Below, piece after piece: positions 18,705 to 27,918 of a stretch of DNA of 64,000 nt; the first letter of the stretch is position 1; each line of letters starts with the position of its first letter. The notes beneath the pieces were generated by a model. That model saw only the letters and a list, made by a program, of their open reading frames with translations. It made no database searches and was not told where the DNA came from. The position numbers were made by a program, and so were the translations under genes. The stretch is taken from positions 62,001 to 126,000 of the forward strand of contig CAMDGB010000003.1 in NCBI GenBank assembly GCA_945897915.1, in the 5' to 3' direction. The stretch is from Chryseobacterium gleum. Its GTDB lineage: Bacteria; Bacteroidota; Bacteroidia; Flavobacteriales; Flavobacteriaceae.

Positions 18705-21266
18705 CTATTTCAATCCTTCTACTTTGGCTTTCACTTCTTCCAGAGAACCTTCAAAAGTTTGAACATTTACATTATCGTTTATAGAAGTAGTAACTGTAGC
18801 TTTTGCTTTTCCGTTAACGTTTTTAATTTCTACTTTAACATTTTTATCAGCGTCTTTAGAACAGCAAGGTTTTTCTCCTTCTTTTGCTACAAATTTTCCA
18901 TTAGCATCATAATGAGCCATGCACATTTCTTTTTCTTCAGCGGTACAATCTAAAGAATCGCACATTTTTGCACATGCTTCTTTAGTCATAGTAGCGCATT
19001 TTGTCATGTCGCATTTTCCCATTTTTGCATCACCAGTTCCGTGCATTTCAATGACAGTACATTTTATTTCTTTTTTAGTTCCTTCAGAATGTCCTCCTAA
19101 AATAGGTGCTATTACCAAACCAATTAAACACGTTAATTTAATTAAGATGTTCATTGATGGTCCAGAAGTATCTTTAAATGGATCTCCAACAGTATCTCCA
19201 GTTACGGCAGCTTTGTGAGCATCAGATCCTTTGTATGTCATTTCTCCGTTGATTTCTACACCTGCTTCAAAAGATTTTTTAGCATTGTCCCAAGCACCAC
19301 CTGCGTTATTTTGGAATACTGCCCAAAGCACTCCTGAAACGGTAACTCCTGCCATATAACCACCTAACATTTCTGCAATTAATTGATTGTCATCTGGATA
19401 AACTAATTTTCCTAAAAGCACAATTGCAATTGGGAAACCGATAGTTAAAATACCTGGTAACATCATTTCGCGTAAAGCAGCTTTAGTTGAGATTTCCACA
19501 CATTTGCCATATTCTGGTTTGCCTGTTCCTTCCATAATTCCTGGAATTTCTTTAAACTGACGACGTACTTCATATACCATATCCATAGCAGCTTTTCCAA
19601 CAGAATTCATTGCTAATGCAGAAAATACTACTGGAATCATACCACCAATAAATAACATTGCTAATACTGGCGCTTTGAAAATATTAATTCCATCAATTCC
19701 TGTAAACGTTACATAAGCAGCAAATAAAGCTAAAGATGTTAACGCAGCAGAAGCAATCGCAAATCCTTTTCCAGTTGCAGCTGTTGTATTTCCTACTGAA
19801 TCTAAAATATCGGTACGAGTACGAACTTCTTTTGGTAATTCACTCATTTCAGCAATACCACCTGCGTTATCAGAAATAGGTCCGAAAGCGTCAATTGCTA
19901 ATTGCATTGCAGTTGTAGCCATCATAGCAGAAGCGGCAAGCGCTACACCATAAAAACCTGCAAATGCATATGAAGACCAAATTGCTGCAGCAAATAATAA
20001 TACTGTTGGGAAAGTTGAAATCATACCAGTAGCTAAACCAGCAATTACATTTGTTCCTGCACCTGTTGATGATTTTTGTACTATTGCCAATACGGGTTTT
20101 GTCCCTAATCCTGTATAATATTCTGTTACTGATGAAATGGCTCCACCAACTATTAATCCTACAATAGTAGCATAGAAAACACGCATAGAAGAAATATCTT
20201 TCAATCCTTCACCGTAAAATTCCATTTTCATAGTTGTTGGTAACATATAATCTACTAAAAAGTAACACGCTATTAAAGTTAAAAGTATAGAAACCCAGTT
20301 TCCAACGTTTAAGGCTTTTTGCACTTGTGCTTCTTTGGCGTCATCACTCGAAATTTTTACTAACATTGTTCCGATAATAGAAAATAAAATTCCAAAACCA
20401 GCAATTGCCATTGGTAATAAAATTGGTCCAATTCCGCCAAAAGCATCTTGAATGTTTCCACCCATATCTTTAATAACATAATTTCCTAATACCATAGCAG
20501 CCAAAACAGTTGCTACATATGATCCGAATAAATCGGCACCCATACCTGCTACATCTCCTACGTTATCTCCTACGTTATCTGCAATTGTCGCTGGATTTCT
20601 TGGGTCATCTTCTGGAATACCTGCTTCTACTTTACCTACTAAATCGGCTCCTACATCGGCAGCTTTGGTATAAATACCTCCACCAACTCGTGCAAATAAA
20701 GCAATCGATTCAGCTCCAAGAGAGAAACCAGCTAATGTTTCAAGAACGATAGTCATATCTTCCGTGTTTGTCCAAACACCGCCTGGCATAAAATATCTAA
20801 ATAAAAGTATAAAGAAACCTGTTAACCCTAATACAGCTAAACCGGCTACTCCTAAACCCATTACTGTTCCTCCACTAAAAGACACTTTTAATGCTTGTGG
20901 TAAACTAGTACGAGCGGCTTGTGTAGTTCTAACGTTTGTTTTTGTAGCAATTTTCATACCCATATTCCCAGCTAATGCTGAAAAGAAAGCACCGAAAATA
21001 AAAGCTACAACAATAAATAAATGTGTTTTTACCCCAGGAATAAAAGTAATTCCCGCTAAAACAATACTTGCAAGAATTACAAATATAGTTAATAATCTAT
21101 ATTCTGCTTTTAAGAAAGCCAATGCACCTTCATAGATGTAATCTGAAATTTCTTTCATTTTACCGTCTCCAGCATCTTGTTTTAATACCCATGCGCGTTT
21201 CATTGCCATAAAAAGCAATCCTATAATTGCCATAACAATTGGCAAGTAAATCATAAAATCATTCAT
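18705..21266 (-). CDS. hppA: membrane-bound ion-pumping pyrophosphatase with Cys-rich tail
   Basis: This membrane enzyme couples pyrophosphate hydrolysis to Na+ and/or H+ export. The core of about 725 residues has some 16 helices and the signature active site: DVGADLVGKVE, DDPRNPATIADNVGDNVGD and SDNAGGIAEM near residue 465. GNTTAATGKG has Ala where K+-independent enzymes carry Lys, so a K+-dependent type is likely; ion choice is not certain. The last 128 residues or so are not part of the standard enzyme: a segment with nine Cys plus Met, then a small KVEIKNVNGKAKATV-type repeatable beta unit. M-PPase C-termini face outside, so the tail should lie in the periplasm. Confidence 0.95.
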   Translation of the reverse strand: MNDFMIYLPIVMAIIGLLFMAMKRAWVLKQDAGDGKMKEISDYIYEGALAFLKAEYRLLTIFVILASIVLAGITFIPGVKTHLFIVVAFIFGAFFSALAGNMGMKIATKTNVRTTQAARTSLPQALKVSFSGGTVMGLGVAGLAVLGLTGFFILLFRYFMPGGVWTNTEDMTIVLETLAGFSLGAESIALFARVGGGIYTKAADVGADLVGKVEAGIPEDDPRNPATIADNVGDNVGDVAGMGADLFGSYVATVLAAMVLGNYVIKDMGGNIQDAFGGIGPILLPMAIAGFGILFSIIGTMLVKISSDDAKEAQVQKALNVGNWVSILLTLIACYFLVDYMLPTTMKMEFYGEGLKDISSMRVFYATIVGLIVGGAISSVTEYYTGLGTKPVLAIVQKSSTGAGTNVIAGLATGMISTFPTVLLFAAAIWSSYAFAGFYGVALAASAMMATTAMQLAIDAFGPISDNAGGIAEMSELPKEVRTRTDILDSVGNTTAATGKGFAIASAALTSLALFAAYVTFTGIDGINIFKAPVLAMLFIGGMIPVVFSALAMNSVGKAAMDMVYEVRRQFKEIPGIMEGTGKPEYGKCVEISTKAALREMMLPGILTIGFPIAIVLLGKLVYPDDNQLIAEMLGGYMAGVTVSGVLWAVFQNNAGGAWDNAKKSFEAGVEINGEMTYKGSDAHKAAVTGDTVGDPFKDTSGPSMNILIKLTCLIGLVIAPILGGHSEGTKKEIKCTVIEMHGTGDAKMGKCDMTKCATMTKEACAKMCDSLDCTAEEKEMCMAHYDANGKFVAKEGEKPCCSKDADKNVKVEIKNVNGKAKATVTTSINDNVNVQTFEGSLEEVKAKVEGLK

Positions 21267-21302
21267 AGTTTTTTGTAAAAAGTTAATTTTAATTTAATCG
21301 AG

Positions 21303-21310
21303 CAAAAATA
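21303..21310 (-). promoter_or_regulatory. -7 element of hppA promoter
   Basis: Minus strand TATTTTTG, a perfect TAnnTTTG match 36 bases before the hppA ATG. It lies directly after the terminator of the ppa remnant, as expected for a separate transcript. No -33 box seen. Confidence 0.5.
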
Positions 21311-21312
21311 CA

Positions 21313-21350
21313 CAAAAAAGGCAATTATTCTAATGATAATTGCCTTTTTT
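21313..21350 (-). terminator. terminator of the ppa remnant
   Basis: Inverted repeat AAAAAAGGCAATTAT / ATAATTGCCTTTTTT with a short loop, 20 bases after the stop of the ppa fragment. It survives although its gene is destroyed. Confidence 0.85.
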
Positions 21351-21370
21351 AATAAAATTAGAGGAATTTT

Positions 21371-21526
21371 TTATTTTATGCAATGTAATCCTTCTGGTTT
21401 ATTTTCAATTTCTTCAAAACGCTTTGTCCATTCTTTAATGATGTTTCGAACTTCATTTACATCTCCCCAGTCTTCTACATCCAATATTTTGTTCACTAAA
21501 TCTTTGTATACTTGAAAAAAGTGTTC
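21371..21526 (-). pseudogene. ppa: C-terminal remnant of soluble inorganic pyrophosphatase
   Basis: The minus-strand frame reads EHFFQVYKDLVNKILDVEDW, then GDVNEVRNIIKEW and a stop. EHFFQVYKDL...WGD is the C-terminal helix region of family I pyrophosphatases as found in flavobacteria. About 51 residues remain of roughly 175. No start codon is in frame, and a TGA stop lies two codons upstream of the first recognisable residue. The active-site part is wholly missing. Context supports the call: the gene lay next to the membrane pyrophosphatase hppA and its terminator remains. The 78 bases upstream show nothing recognisable. Confidence 0.8.
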
Positions 21527-21604
21527 ATATCATTTTATGTTTTTTTTCGAGGGAAAAGTTAAATAAAATAGAAGCTTGGGTGAAGCCTGTTTTTGCGTTT
21601 CAAT

Positions 21605-24085
21605 TTAAAAATAAAATCCAAAACCTACCCGTATTGTAAATTTTCTGGCATCGGGAATATTAAAATAGCTGCCTCGCCATGAGGCATCAACTCGCATTAC
21701 TTTAAAAATATTACCTATTCCGGCAGAATATTCGTAATAGCCATTTACTGGTGCTTGATATATTTGCCCAGAGGCGTTAAGGGCTTTGTTTTCCTTTGAA
21801 ACCGAACCATAAACGGCTTTTATGCCAATAATTTCTCTCCAATTTAGTTTTCTAAGTAAAGGTACTCTTGAAAATAATTTACCATTAAAATTATGTTCCA
21901 AATGCAGTGAAGTATATTGATCGGCTACGAAATCGTAATAATTTAATAAATTGTAGGTATTGTCGATAATAAAAAAAGATTGGTTTCCAGGAATAATTCC
22001 CATTAAAGATAGTGGAACTGTGCCGAAGGTTTTACCAACTTCTAATGTGGTAAATAGTCGGCCAAATCCGCCAATTAATAATGGCTGACGGTAAAACATT
22101 TGCAACTTTGAATAATTGAAATCGCTATTTAAAACCCCTTTTAAACCTTGGGAATAACTCACAAATACTCTAGGATAATTTAAATCTACTTCCATTCGGT
22201 CCACACCATACCCAATCATTTTACGATTTGGCGTATAGTTGACTAAAAAATTTATTTCAGATTGGGTAATTTTGTTTGCCGTTCGACTAAATGTGTCATC
22301 CGTAAAATAATCTAATTTGAATTCGGAAGAAGCAGAAGATAAAGTTCTGTAAGAAAAACTACTTTCGAAAACCAAATTTTTAACAGGCTCTATTTCAAAA
22401 CCTAAATTAGTTAAATTGACATTAGTTAATTTGTTGTTTGTACCACTTGAAAAGAACGAAGAAGACGCAAAACTTCTACCTAATACATCATTAGAAGTGG
22501 TTAAACTTACGCCAATTTGTTCTACATCTCTTCGGTTTCCTAAAGAGGCAATAAATCGATTTTTCTTATCCAACATTACGCGGGCATTAATCCCGTATTT
22601 TATTTTTTGGTCTTTAAAACCATAAGCGGTGTACCCTTGAATACGCCATGGGTCGTTAGTGCCAAAATAAGTTCTTCCACCTAATCTAATTCGTTGTCCT
22701 TCTACATCATTATAGCCAAAAGTAGAGAAAACGGGGCCAATATCAAATTTTCCAACTTGTACGTAACCACTTCCTAAAATGGATACAATATTGTAAATGC
22801 GTTTAATTTTTGGAACGGTTTTTAAAGTATCTAGCATCTCATAAATCCCTTTTTCATTAGAATTTAAACTTTCAAATCTATTTTCTTCCCAATATTCTTC
22901 GGTTTTAGTATATGTCTCTTTGTTGAACGTGTTTACTTCTTCACGGTAAAATTTATCGTCTTTTTCACGGTTGAATTCATGATTTTTAAACATTGTTGTT
23001 CGTTTGCCGTACATGCCATTTGAACCTTCTTTTTTGGTAAGGGCAAAATCTGTCATCATGTGATCCCGTTTCAATAAGAAAACCGAATCATTAAGTACGT
23101 CAAATTCTTGTTCAATATAAATATCTCGTACCCAGTTTATGTTGGCGCTTTTGCTGGCTTCCATATTGATACTTTTTATGGCAAAAGTGGAATCGTTTAC
23201 CCAAAAATCACCTTTAAAAGTCAATTCGTTTTTCCGTCTGGGATAATATACAATGTTATAGCACCATTTTTTATCAATAAATGTACTGTCGGCTAAAACA
23301 TAATTATAAACTTGAATTCCAGTTCTAGACAGCGGACTTACAAAATCTTTATCGAAAAATTTTAAATAATTGTTATAAATGTCATAATCGGCATATAAAT
23401 CTTTCAAAAATGCATTTACACCATCATTATTTGCGTTTCCAAAACCTGAATATTTATTGGCTTCTAAAACGTTTTTTGTTCTATTTTTTAAATTGTCGCC
23501 GTATACTTTGCTTTTGGTTTCGTTGATGAAAATAGGTAAGAAATTTTTACCAGTAATGGAAGAAGTGTCCACGTGTTGAAAAATAAATTCTACATTTTTA
23601 AAGATTTTATTTTTCATAAATGTACTATCTATTGAATTGATATCAAATTCAATTTTTTCATATTTATCCAATTCATACTGATTGAATTGACGCAAGCCGT
23701 TTTTCTTTTTTCTTTCCCAAATTTTTCTAAGAATATCTATAGCAGGATTGTTTTTCTTTGAAGTTTTTCCGCCATAAACTTTAATTTCGGCAATTTCGTT
23801 TGCGTTTTCTAAAACAATTTTTAAATCGTAATTAAAGGTGCCTGAAAGTGCTATTTCTTTATCTTTATAGCCTACAAATGAAACAACTAATGTAGGATAT
23901 GTTTTTTTTGATTCCAGATAAAATTTACCATTTTCGTCGGCAATTATTCCTTCTGCGGAATTTTTAAAAGCCACCGTTGCATAAGAAACAGGCTGTTTGG
24001 CATCGTCTAAGATAGTACCACTAACTTTTGTTTGGGAAAAAGAAAGCGTTGCAACTAATAAAATTAGGTTTAGTAGGTTCTTCAT
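21605..24085 (-). CDS. DUF5686 outer membrane protein with carboxypeptidase-like domain
   Basis: This 826-residue envelope protein belongs to the DUF5686 group typical of Bacteroidota. It has a signal peptide (MKNLLNLILLVATLSFS), then a CarboxypepD_reg-like beta domain at about 18-100 (TKVSGTILDDAKQPVSYATV, LVVSFVGYKDKEI). A middle region (NNPAIDILRKIWERKKKNGL, DKYEKIEFDINSID) and a C-terminal barrel ending in FTIRVGFGFYF follow. The final Phe and alternating pattern suit BAM-inserted barrels. Substrate unknown. It stands alone between the ppa remnant and pdhB. Confidence 0.88.
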   Translation of the reverse strand: MKNLLNLILLVATLSFSQTKVSGTILDDAKQPVSYATVAFKNSAEGIIADENGKFYLESKKTYPTLVVSFVGYKDKEIALSGTFNYDLKIVLENANEIAEIKVYGGKTSKKNNPAIDILRKIWERKKKNGLRQFNQYELDKYEKIEFDINSIDSTFMKNKIFKNVEFIFQHVDTSSITGKNFLPIFINETKSKVYGDNLKNRTKNVLEANKYSGFGNANNDGVNAFLKDLYADYDIYNNYLKFFDKDFVSPLSRTGIQVYNYVLADSTFIDKKWCYNIVYYPRRKNELTFKGDFWVNDSTFAIKSINMEASKSANINWVRDIYIEQEFDVLNDSVFLLKRDHMMTDFALTKKEGSNGMYGKRTTMFKNHEFNREKDDKFYREEVNTFNKETYTKTEEYWEENRFESLNSNEKGIYEMLDTLKTVPKIKRIYNIVSILGSGYVQVGKFDIGPVFSTFGYNDVEGQRIRLGGRTYFGTNDPWRIQGYTAYGFKDQKIKYGINARVMLDKKNRFIASLGNRRDVEQIGVSLTTSNDVLGRSFASSSFFSSGTNNKLTNVNLTNLGFEIEPVKNLVFESSFSYRTLSSASSEFKLDYFTDDTFSRTANKITQSEINFLVNYTPNRKMIGYGVDRMEVDLNYPRVFVSYSQGLKGVLNSDFNYSKLQMFYRQPLLIGGFGRLFTTLEVGKTFGTVPLSLMGIIPGNQSFFIIDNTYNLLNYYDFVADQYTSLHLEHNFNGKLFSRVPLLRKLNWREIIGIKAVYGSVSKENKALNASGQIYQAPVNGYYEYSAGIGNIFKVMRVDASWRGSYFNIPDARKFTIRVGFGFYF

Positions 24086-24098
24086 TCGGGTATTTAGT

Positions 24099-24125
24099 AA
24101 AAAAAATCCCGATTAAATCGGGATT
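24099..24125 (-). terminator. terminator after pdhB
   Basis: Inverted repeat AATCCCGAT / ATCGGGATT with a 3-base loop. On the minus strand it is followed by seven or more T. It lies about 50 bases after the pdhB stop. Confidence 0.82.
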
Positions 24126-24177
24126 CAAATATACTTAATTTTCTATAAGTAGACAAATTGAAAAAATCTAATTATAT

Positions 24178-25155
24178 TTATTTATACATTACTTTTTTAA
24201 CTGCATTTACCACATCATTACTATTTGGTAACCATTCTTTTAATAAAGTTGGTGCGTAGGGAGCAGGTGTGTCCGCGGTTGTAATACGTTGAATTGGCGC
24301 ATCTAAATAATCAAAAGCACGTTCTTGTACCATGTATGTAATTTCTGAAGCTACTGAGGCAAACGGCCAGGCTTCTTCTAAAACCACTAATCTATTTGTT
24401 TTTTTAACCGAATTAATAATGCAGTCGTAATCCATTGGACGAACGGTTCTTAAATCGATAATTTCACAAGAAATACCTGCTGCAGCTAATTCTTCAGCTG
24501 CTATAAATGCCTCTTTGATAATTTTTCCAAATGAAACGATAGTTACATCAGTTCCTTCGCGTTTGATATCTGCTACACCTAGTGGGATGATATAATCGCC
24601 CTCTGGTACTTCACCTTTATCTCCATACATTTGCTCTGATTCCATGAAAATAACAGGGTCGTTATCACGAATAGCAGCTTTTAACAAACCTTTTGCGTCA
24701 TAAACGGTACTTGGCACTACTACTTTTAAACCAGGTGTATTGGCAAACCAATTTTCAAAAGCTTGTGAGTGTGTTGCACCTAATTGTCCTGCAGATGCTG
24801 TTGGTCCACGAAAAACCATTGGCATAGGGAATTGTCCTGCCGACATTTGACGCATTTTTGCAGCATTATTTATAATTTGATCAATTCCTACTAATGAAAA
24901 ATTGAATGTCATGTATTCTACAATTGGTCGGCATCCGTTCATGGCTGAACCTACTGCTATTCCTGCGAAACCTAATTCTGCAATTGGTGTATCAATTACT
25001 CTTTTTGGTCCAAATTCATCAAGCATGCCTTTTGAAGCTTTGTAAGCTCCATTATATTCAGCAACTTCTTCTCCCATTAAATACACCGTTTCATCACGAC
25101 GCATTTCTTCGCTCATTGCTTCACAAATAGCTTCTCTAAACTGTATTGTTCTCAT
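24178..25155 (-). CDS. pdhB: pyruvate dehydrogenase E1 component, beta subunit
   Basis: This is the beta chain of the heterotetrameric E1 enzyme, which decarboxylates pyruvate with thiamine diphosphate. The 325-residue protein starts MRTIQFREAICEAMSEEMRR and includes VYLMGEEVAEYNGAYK, the ThDP-related GFAGIAVGSAMNG region, and MESEQMYGDKGEVPEG. The C-terminal domain has EIIDLRTVRPMDYD and VVLEEAWPFASVASEI. The alpha subunit and E2 are not in this window, so pdhB is unlinked here or lies elsewhere on the chromosome. Confidence 0.93.
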   Translation of the reverse strand: MRTIQFREAICEAMSEEMRRDETVYLMGEEVAEYNGAYKASKGMLDEFGPKRVIDTPIAELGFAGIAVGSAMNGCRPIVEYMTFNFSLVGIDQIINNAAKMRQMSAGQFPMPMVFRGPTASAGQLGATHSQAFENWFANTPGLKVVVPSTVYDAKGLLKAAIRDNDPVIFMESEQMYGDKGEVPEGDYIIPLGVADIKREGTDVTIVSFGKIIKEAFIAAEELAAAGISCEIIDLRTVRPMDYDCIINSVKKTNRLVVLEEAWPFASVASEITYMVQERAFDYLDAPIQRITTADTPAPYAPTLLKEWLPNSNDVVNAVKKVMYK

Positions 25156-25183
25156 AAAATTAATTCTAAAACTTAGTGAAGGG

Positions 25184-25191
25184 CAAAATTA
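25184..25191 (-). promoter_or_regulatory. -7 element of pdhB promoter
   Basis: Minus strand TAATTTTG fits TAnnTTTG, 28 bases before the pdhB ATG. The remaining stretch up to 25372 is very AT-rich; I see no further structure in it. Confidence 0.45.
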
Positions 25192-25407
25192 ATAAAATTT
25201 AATGACTACTATCACTATTATTTAATATTTTTACTCAATCGTTTTTTTTAATAATTTCTTATCAAATTCTTATTTTTACCTACTTAAATTTAACAATTCA
25301 TAAAATTTATTTAATTTTTCTAAAAAAACAATATTTTATATGCGTGCATAGTATTTTTTTAAAACATTTTTTGTAATTTCGTACCATCAATATAAATAAG
25401 TATAAAA

Positions 25408-26154
25408 ATGAAAATATTAGTTTGCATCAGCCATGTTCCTGATACTACTTCAAAAATTAATTTTGTTAATAACGATACCGAATTTGATACAAATGGTGTA
25501 CAATATGTTATTAATCCAAATGACGAGTTTGGTTTGACCAAAGCAATCGTTTTAAAAGAGCAAAATGGCGCTCATGTAACTGTTGTAAATGTCGGCGGTG
25601 CCGATGCCGAAGCTACTTTAAGAAAAGCCCTTGCTATTGGTGCAGATGAAGCGATTCGTGTGAATATTCAACCAAAAGATGGTTTATTTGTAGCTAAACA
25701 ATTGGCCAATGTGGTGAAACAAGTTGGCTACGATTTAATTATTGCAGGTACAGAATCAATAGATTACAATGGAGGAATGGTTCCTGGAATGTTAGCTGGA
25801 TTATTAGGATTTAATTTTGTAAATGCTTGTATTGGAATTGAAATTTCTGGAACAGAAGCCACAACGATTAGAGAAATTGATGGCGGTAAAGAAACAGCTA
25901 AATCAAATTTGCCATTAATTATTGCAGGTAAAAAAGGTTTGGTAGAAGAAAAAGATTTAAGAATTCCAAATATGCGTGGCATAATGACCGCCAGAACAAA
26001 AGCGCTAAATGTTGTAGAACCATCTTCTGATGCCAATGCAACTTCTTCAATAAAGTTTGAAAAACCTGCACCAAAATCAGCAGTAAAATTAATAAGTGCA
26101 GATAATTTGGATGAATTAATTAATTTATTGCACAACGAAGCTAAAGTAATATAA
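25408..26154 (+). CDS. etfB: electron transfer flavoprotein, beta subunit
   Basis: EtfB pairs with EtfA to carry electrons from acyl-CoA dehydrogenases to the quinone pool. The 248-residue protein has the family start MKILVCISHVPDT, the INPNDEFGLTKAI motif, and the conserved recognition-loop area IAGKKGLVEEKDLRIPNMRGIMTARTK cut into its usual parts around residue 190. The AMP-binding segment is present as AGTESIDYNGGMVPGMLA. It precedes etfA by 38 bases in an operon. The weak -7-like sequence TAATTTCG at 25373 may be the promoter. Confidence 0.95.
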   Translation: MKILVCISHVPDTTSKINFVNNDTEFDTNGVQYVINPNDEFGLTKAIVLKEQNGAHVTVVNVGGADAEATLRKALAIGADEAIRVNIQPKDGLFVAKQLANVVKQVGYDLIIAGTESIDYNGGMVPGMLAGLLGFNFVNACIGIEISGTEATTIREIDGGKETAKSNLPLIIAGKKGLVEEKDLRIPNMRGIMTARTKALNVVEPSSDANATSSIKFEKPAPKSAVKLISADNLDELINLLHNEAKVI

Positions 26155-26192
26155 TTAGCAAATCGTAAATCACAAATCATAATTAAAAAAAT

Positions 26193-27161
26193 ATGTCAGT
26201 TTTAATATACACAGAATCAAACGAAGGTAAATTCAAAAAAGTAGCTTTTGAAATTGCTTCTTATGCCAAAAAAGTAGCCGATATGTTTGGAACAACAGTT
26301 ACTGCTGTTTCCATTAATGCTACAGAAAATAATACTTTATCTGCATACGGAGTTAGTAAAGTGTTAAAAGTAACAAATGATAAATTAACGTCATTTAATG
26401 CAAAAGCTTATGCGGATGTTATTAAACAAGCAGCTGAAAAAGAAGGAGCTAAAGTAATAATCTTAGCTTCAACTACAGATAGTTTACACATTGCGCCACT
26501 AGTAGCCGTAAATTTAAATGCAGGATTTGCTTCAAATGTAATTGAAGTACCCTTAAGCGTGGCTCCATTTCAAGTAAAAAGAAGTGCTTTTTCAAACAAA
26601 GCTTTTAATTTATCAGAAATTGCAACAGACATAAAAGTTTTAGGGATTTCTAAAAACTCTTTCGGATTGTTTGAAAATGCAACTTCATTAACAGAAGAAG
26701 ATTTTTCGCCAGCTTTTTCGGATGCGGATTTTGGAGTAAAAGTTATCAATTCTGAAAAAACAACAGGTAAAGTAACCATTGCAGATGCTGAAACTGTAGT
26801 TTCTGCTGGTCGTGGATTAAAAGGTCCTGAAAATTGGGGAATGATTGAAGAATTAGCAACTGTACTAGGTGCAGCAACGGCTTGTTCTAAACCCGTTTCT
26901 GATATTGGATGGCGTCCTCATGGAGAACACGTGGGACAAACAGGAAAACCAGTTGCGGCAAATTTATACATTGCTATAGGAATTTCTGGAGCTATTCAGC
27001 ATATTGCAGGAATCAACTCTTCTAAAGTTAAAGTAGTTATTAATACAGATGCCGAAGCGCCCTTCTTTAAAGTAGCAGATTATGGTATAGTTGGCGATGC
27101 ATTTGATATAGTGCCAAAATTGATTGAAAAATTAAAAGCTTTTAAGGCGGCAAACGCATAA
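26193..27161 (+). CDS. etfA: electron transfer flavoprotein, alpha subunit
   Basis: EtfA holds most of the FAD site of the ETF dimer. The 322-residue protein has an N-terminal domain like EtfB (SVLIYTESNEGKFKKVAFEI) and the FAD-binding C-terminal domain: VVSAGRGLKGPENWGMIEEL, GAATACSKPVSDIGW, VGQTGKPVAANLYIAIGISGAIQH, then INTDAEAPFFKVADYGIVGD. All expected FAD contacts are in place. It is followed by a strong terminator, so etfBA forms a two-gene operon. Confidence 0.96.
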   Translation: MSVLIYTESNEGKFKKVAFEIASYAKKVADMFGTTVTAVSINATENNTLSAYGVSKVLKVTNDKLTSFNAKAYADVIKQAAEKEGAKVIILASTTDSLHIAPLVAVNLNAGFASNVIEVPLSVAPFQVKRSAFSNKAFNLSEIATDIKVLGISKNSFGLFENATSLTEEDFSPAFSDADFGVKVINSEKTTGKVTIADAETVVSAGRGLKGPENWGMIEELATVLGAATACSKPVSDIGWRPHGEHVGQTGKPVAANLYIAIGISGAIQHIAGINSSKVKVVINTDAEAPFFKVADYGIVGDAFDIVPKLIEKLKAFKAANA

Positions 27162-27184
27162 TTTTTTTATATATTGTGCCTTCT

Positions 27185-27238
27185 AAAAAGGCTATCTAAA
27201 TACGGTAGAAATATCCCATTTAGATAGCCCTTTTTTTT
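27185..27238 (+). terminator. terminator after etfA
   Basis: Twelve-base perfect inverted repeat (GGCTATCTAAAT / ATTTAGATAGCC) with a 16-base loop and a run of eight or more T, 24 bases after the etfA stop. Confidence 0.9.
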
Positions 27239-27255
27239 AGAAAATATTTTTATAG

Positions 27256-27263
27256 TACATTTG
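27256..27263 (+). promoter_or_regulatory. -7 element upstream of the bifunctional nuclease gene
   Basis: TACATTTG fits TAnnTTTG, 19 bases before the ATG at 27283 and right after the etfA terminator. Confidence 0.55.
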
Positions 27264-27282
27264 AATAAAGTTTAAATACAAA

Positions 27283-27894
27283 ATGAGTTTAGTTAAATTA
27301 ACTATTAAAGGAATATCTTACAGTCAAACCCAAAATGGGGCCTATGCTTTAATTTTGAATGAAGTTGATGGCGACAGACAATTACCTATAGTTATTGGTG
27401 CTTTTGAAGCACAATCGATTGCTATAGCTCTAGAAAAAGAAATAACACCACCTCGTCCTTTAACGCATGATTTGTTTAAAACCATTGCAGATAAATATGA
27501 AATCGTAATTACACAAGTGATTATTCATAAATTGGTTGATGGTGTTTTTTATTCAAGTATTGTTTGTGAAAAAGACGCAAAAGAAGAAATAATTGATGCC
27601 AGAACTTCAGATGCAATTGCTTTAGCTTTACGATTTAATGCACCAATATTTACCTACAAAAACATATTAGACAAAGCAGGAATTTTCTTAAATAAAAATA
27701 AAAAAGAGTCCTATTCTGATGAGATTGAAGATGACGACATTTTGTCCGATCCAGAGGTTTTTAGTGAAGAAGAAGTTGAAAATATATACTCAAAATTTTC
27801 TATTCAAGAATTACATGATATGCTAGAAGAAGCCATTCAAAATGAAGATTACGAAAAAGCCGCACTAATTAAAGACGAGATTGATAAAAAATAA
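27283..27894 (+). CDS. bifunctional nuclease family protein (DUF151) with UVR motif
   Basis: The N-terminal 130 or so residues are a DUF151 domain: LPIVIGAFEAQSIAIALE, PRPLTHDLFKTIADKY, and IDARTSDAIALALRFNAPIF. Some plant relatives have DNase and RNase activity. The C-terminus adds a UvrB/UvrC-type motif (IQELHDMLEEAIQNEDYEKA followed by ALIKDEID), which usually mediates protein contacts. Length 203 residues. The next gene, a nucleoside transporter, starts 24 bases later, so the pair may be linked to nucleotide scavenging; this is inference. Confidence 0.9.
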   Translation: MSLVKLTIKGISYSQTQNGAYALILNEVDGDRQLPIVIGAFEAQSIAIALEKEITPPRPLTHDLFKTIADKYEIVITQVIIHKLVDGVFYSSIVCEKDAKEEIIDARTSDAIALALRFNAPIFTYKNILDKAGIFLNKNKKESYSDEIEDDDILSDPEVFSEEEVENIYSKFSIQELHDMLEEAIQNEDYEKAALIKDEIDKK

Positions 27895-27918
27895 AATTAC
27901 CAACCAAAATACTACAAA

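Noticed and set aside
20510-21135. Two plus-strand frames opposite hppA
   Set aside because: Low-complexity Leu- or Thr/Pro-rich shadows of the membrane pyrophosphatase gene, with no start context or homology.
21333-21515. 60-codon plus-strand frame across the ppa remnant
   Set aside because: The opposite strand encodes the recognisable C-terminus of pyrophosphatase; this frame is its shadow.
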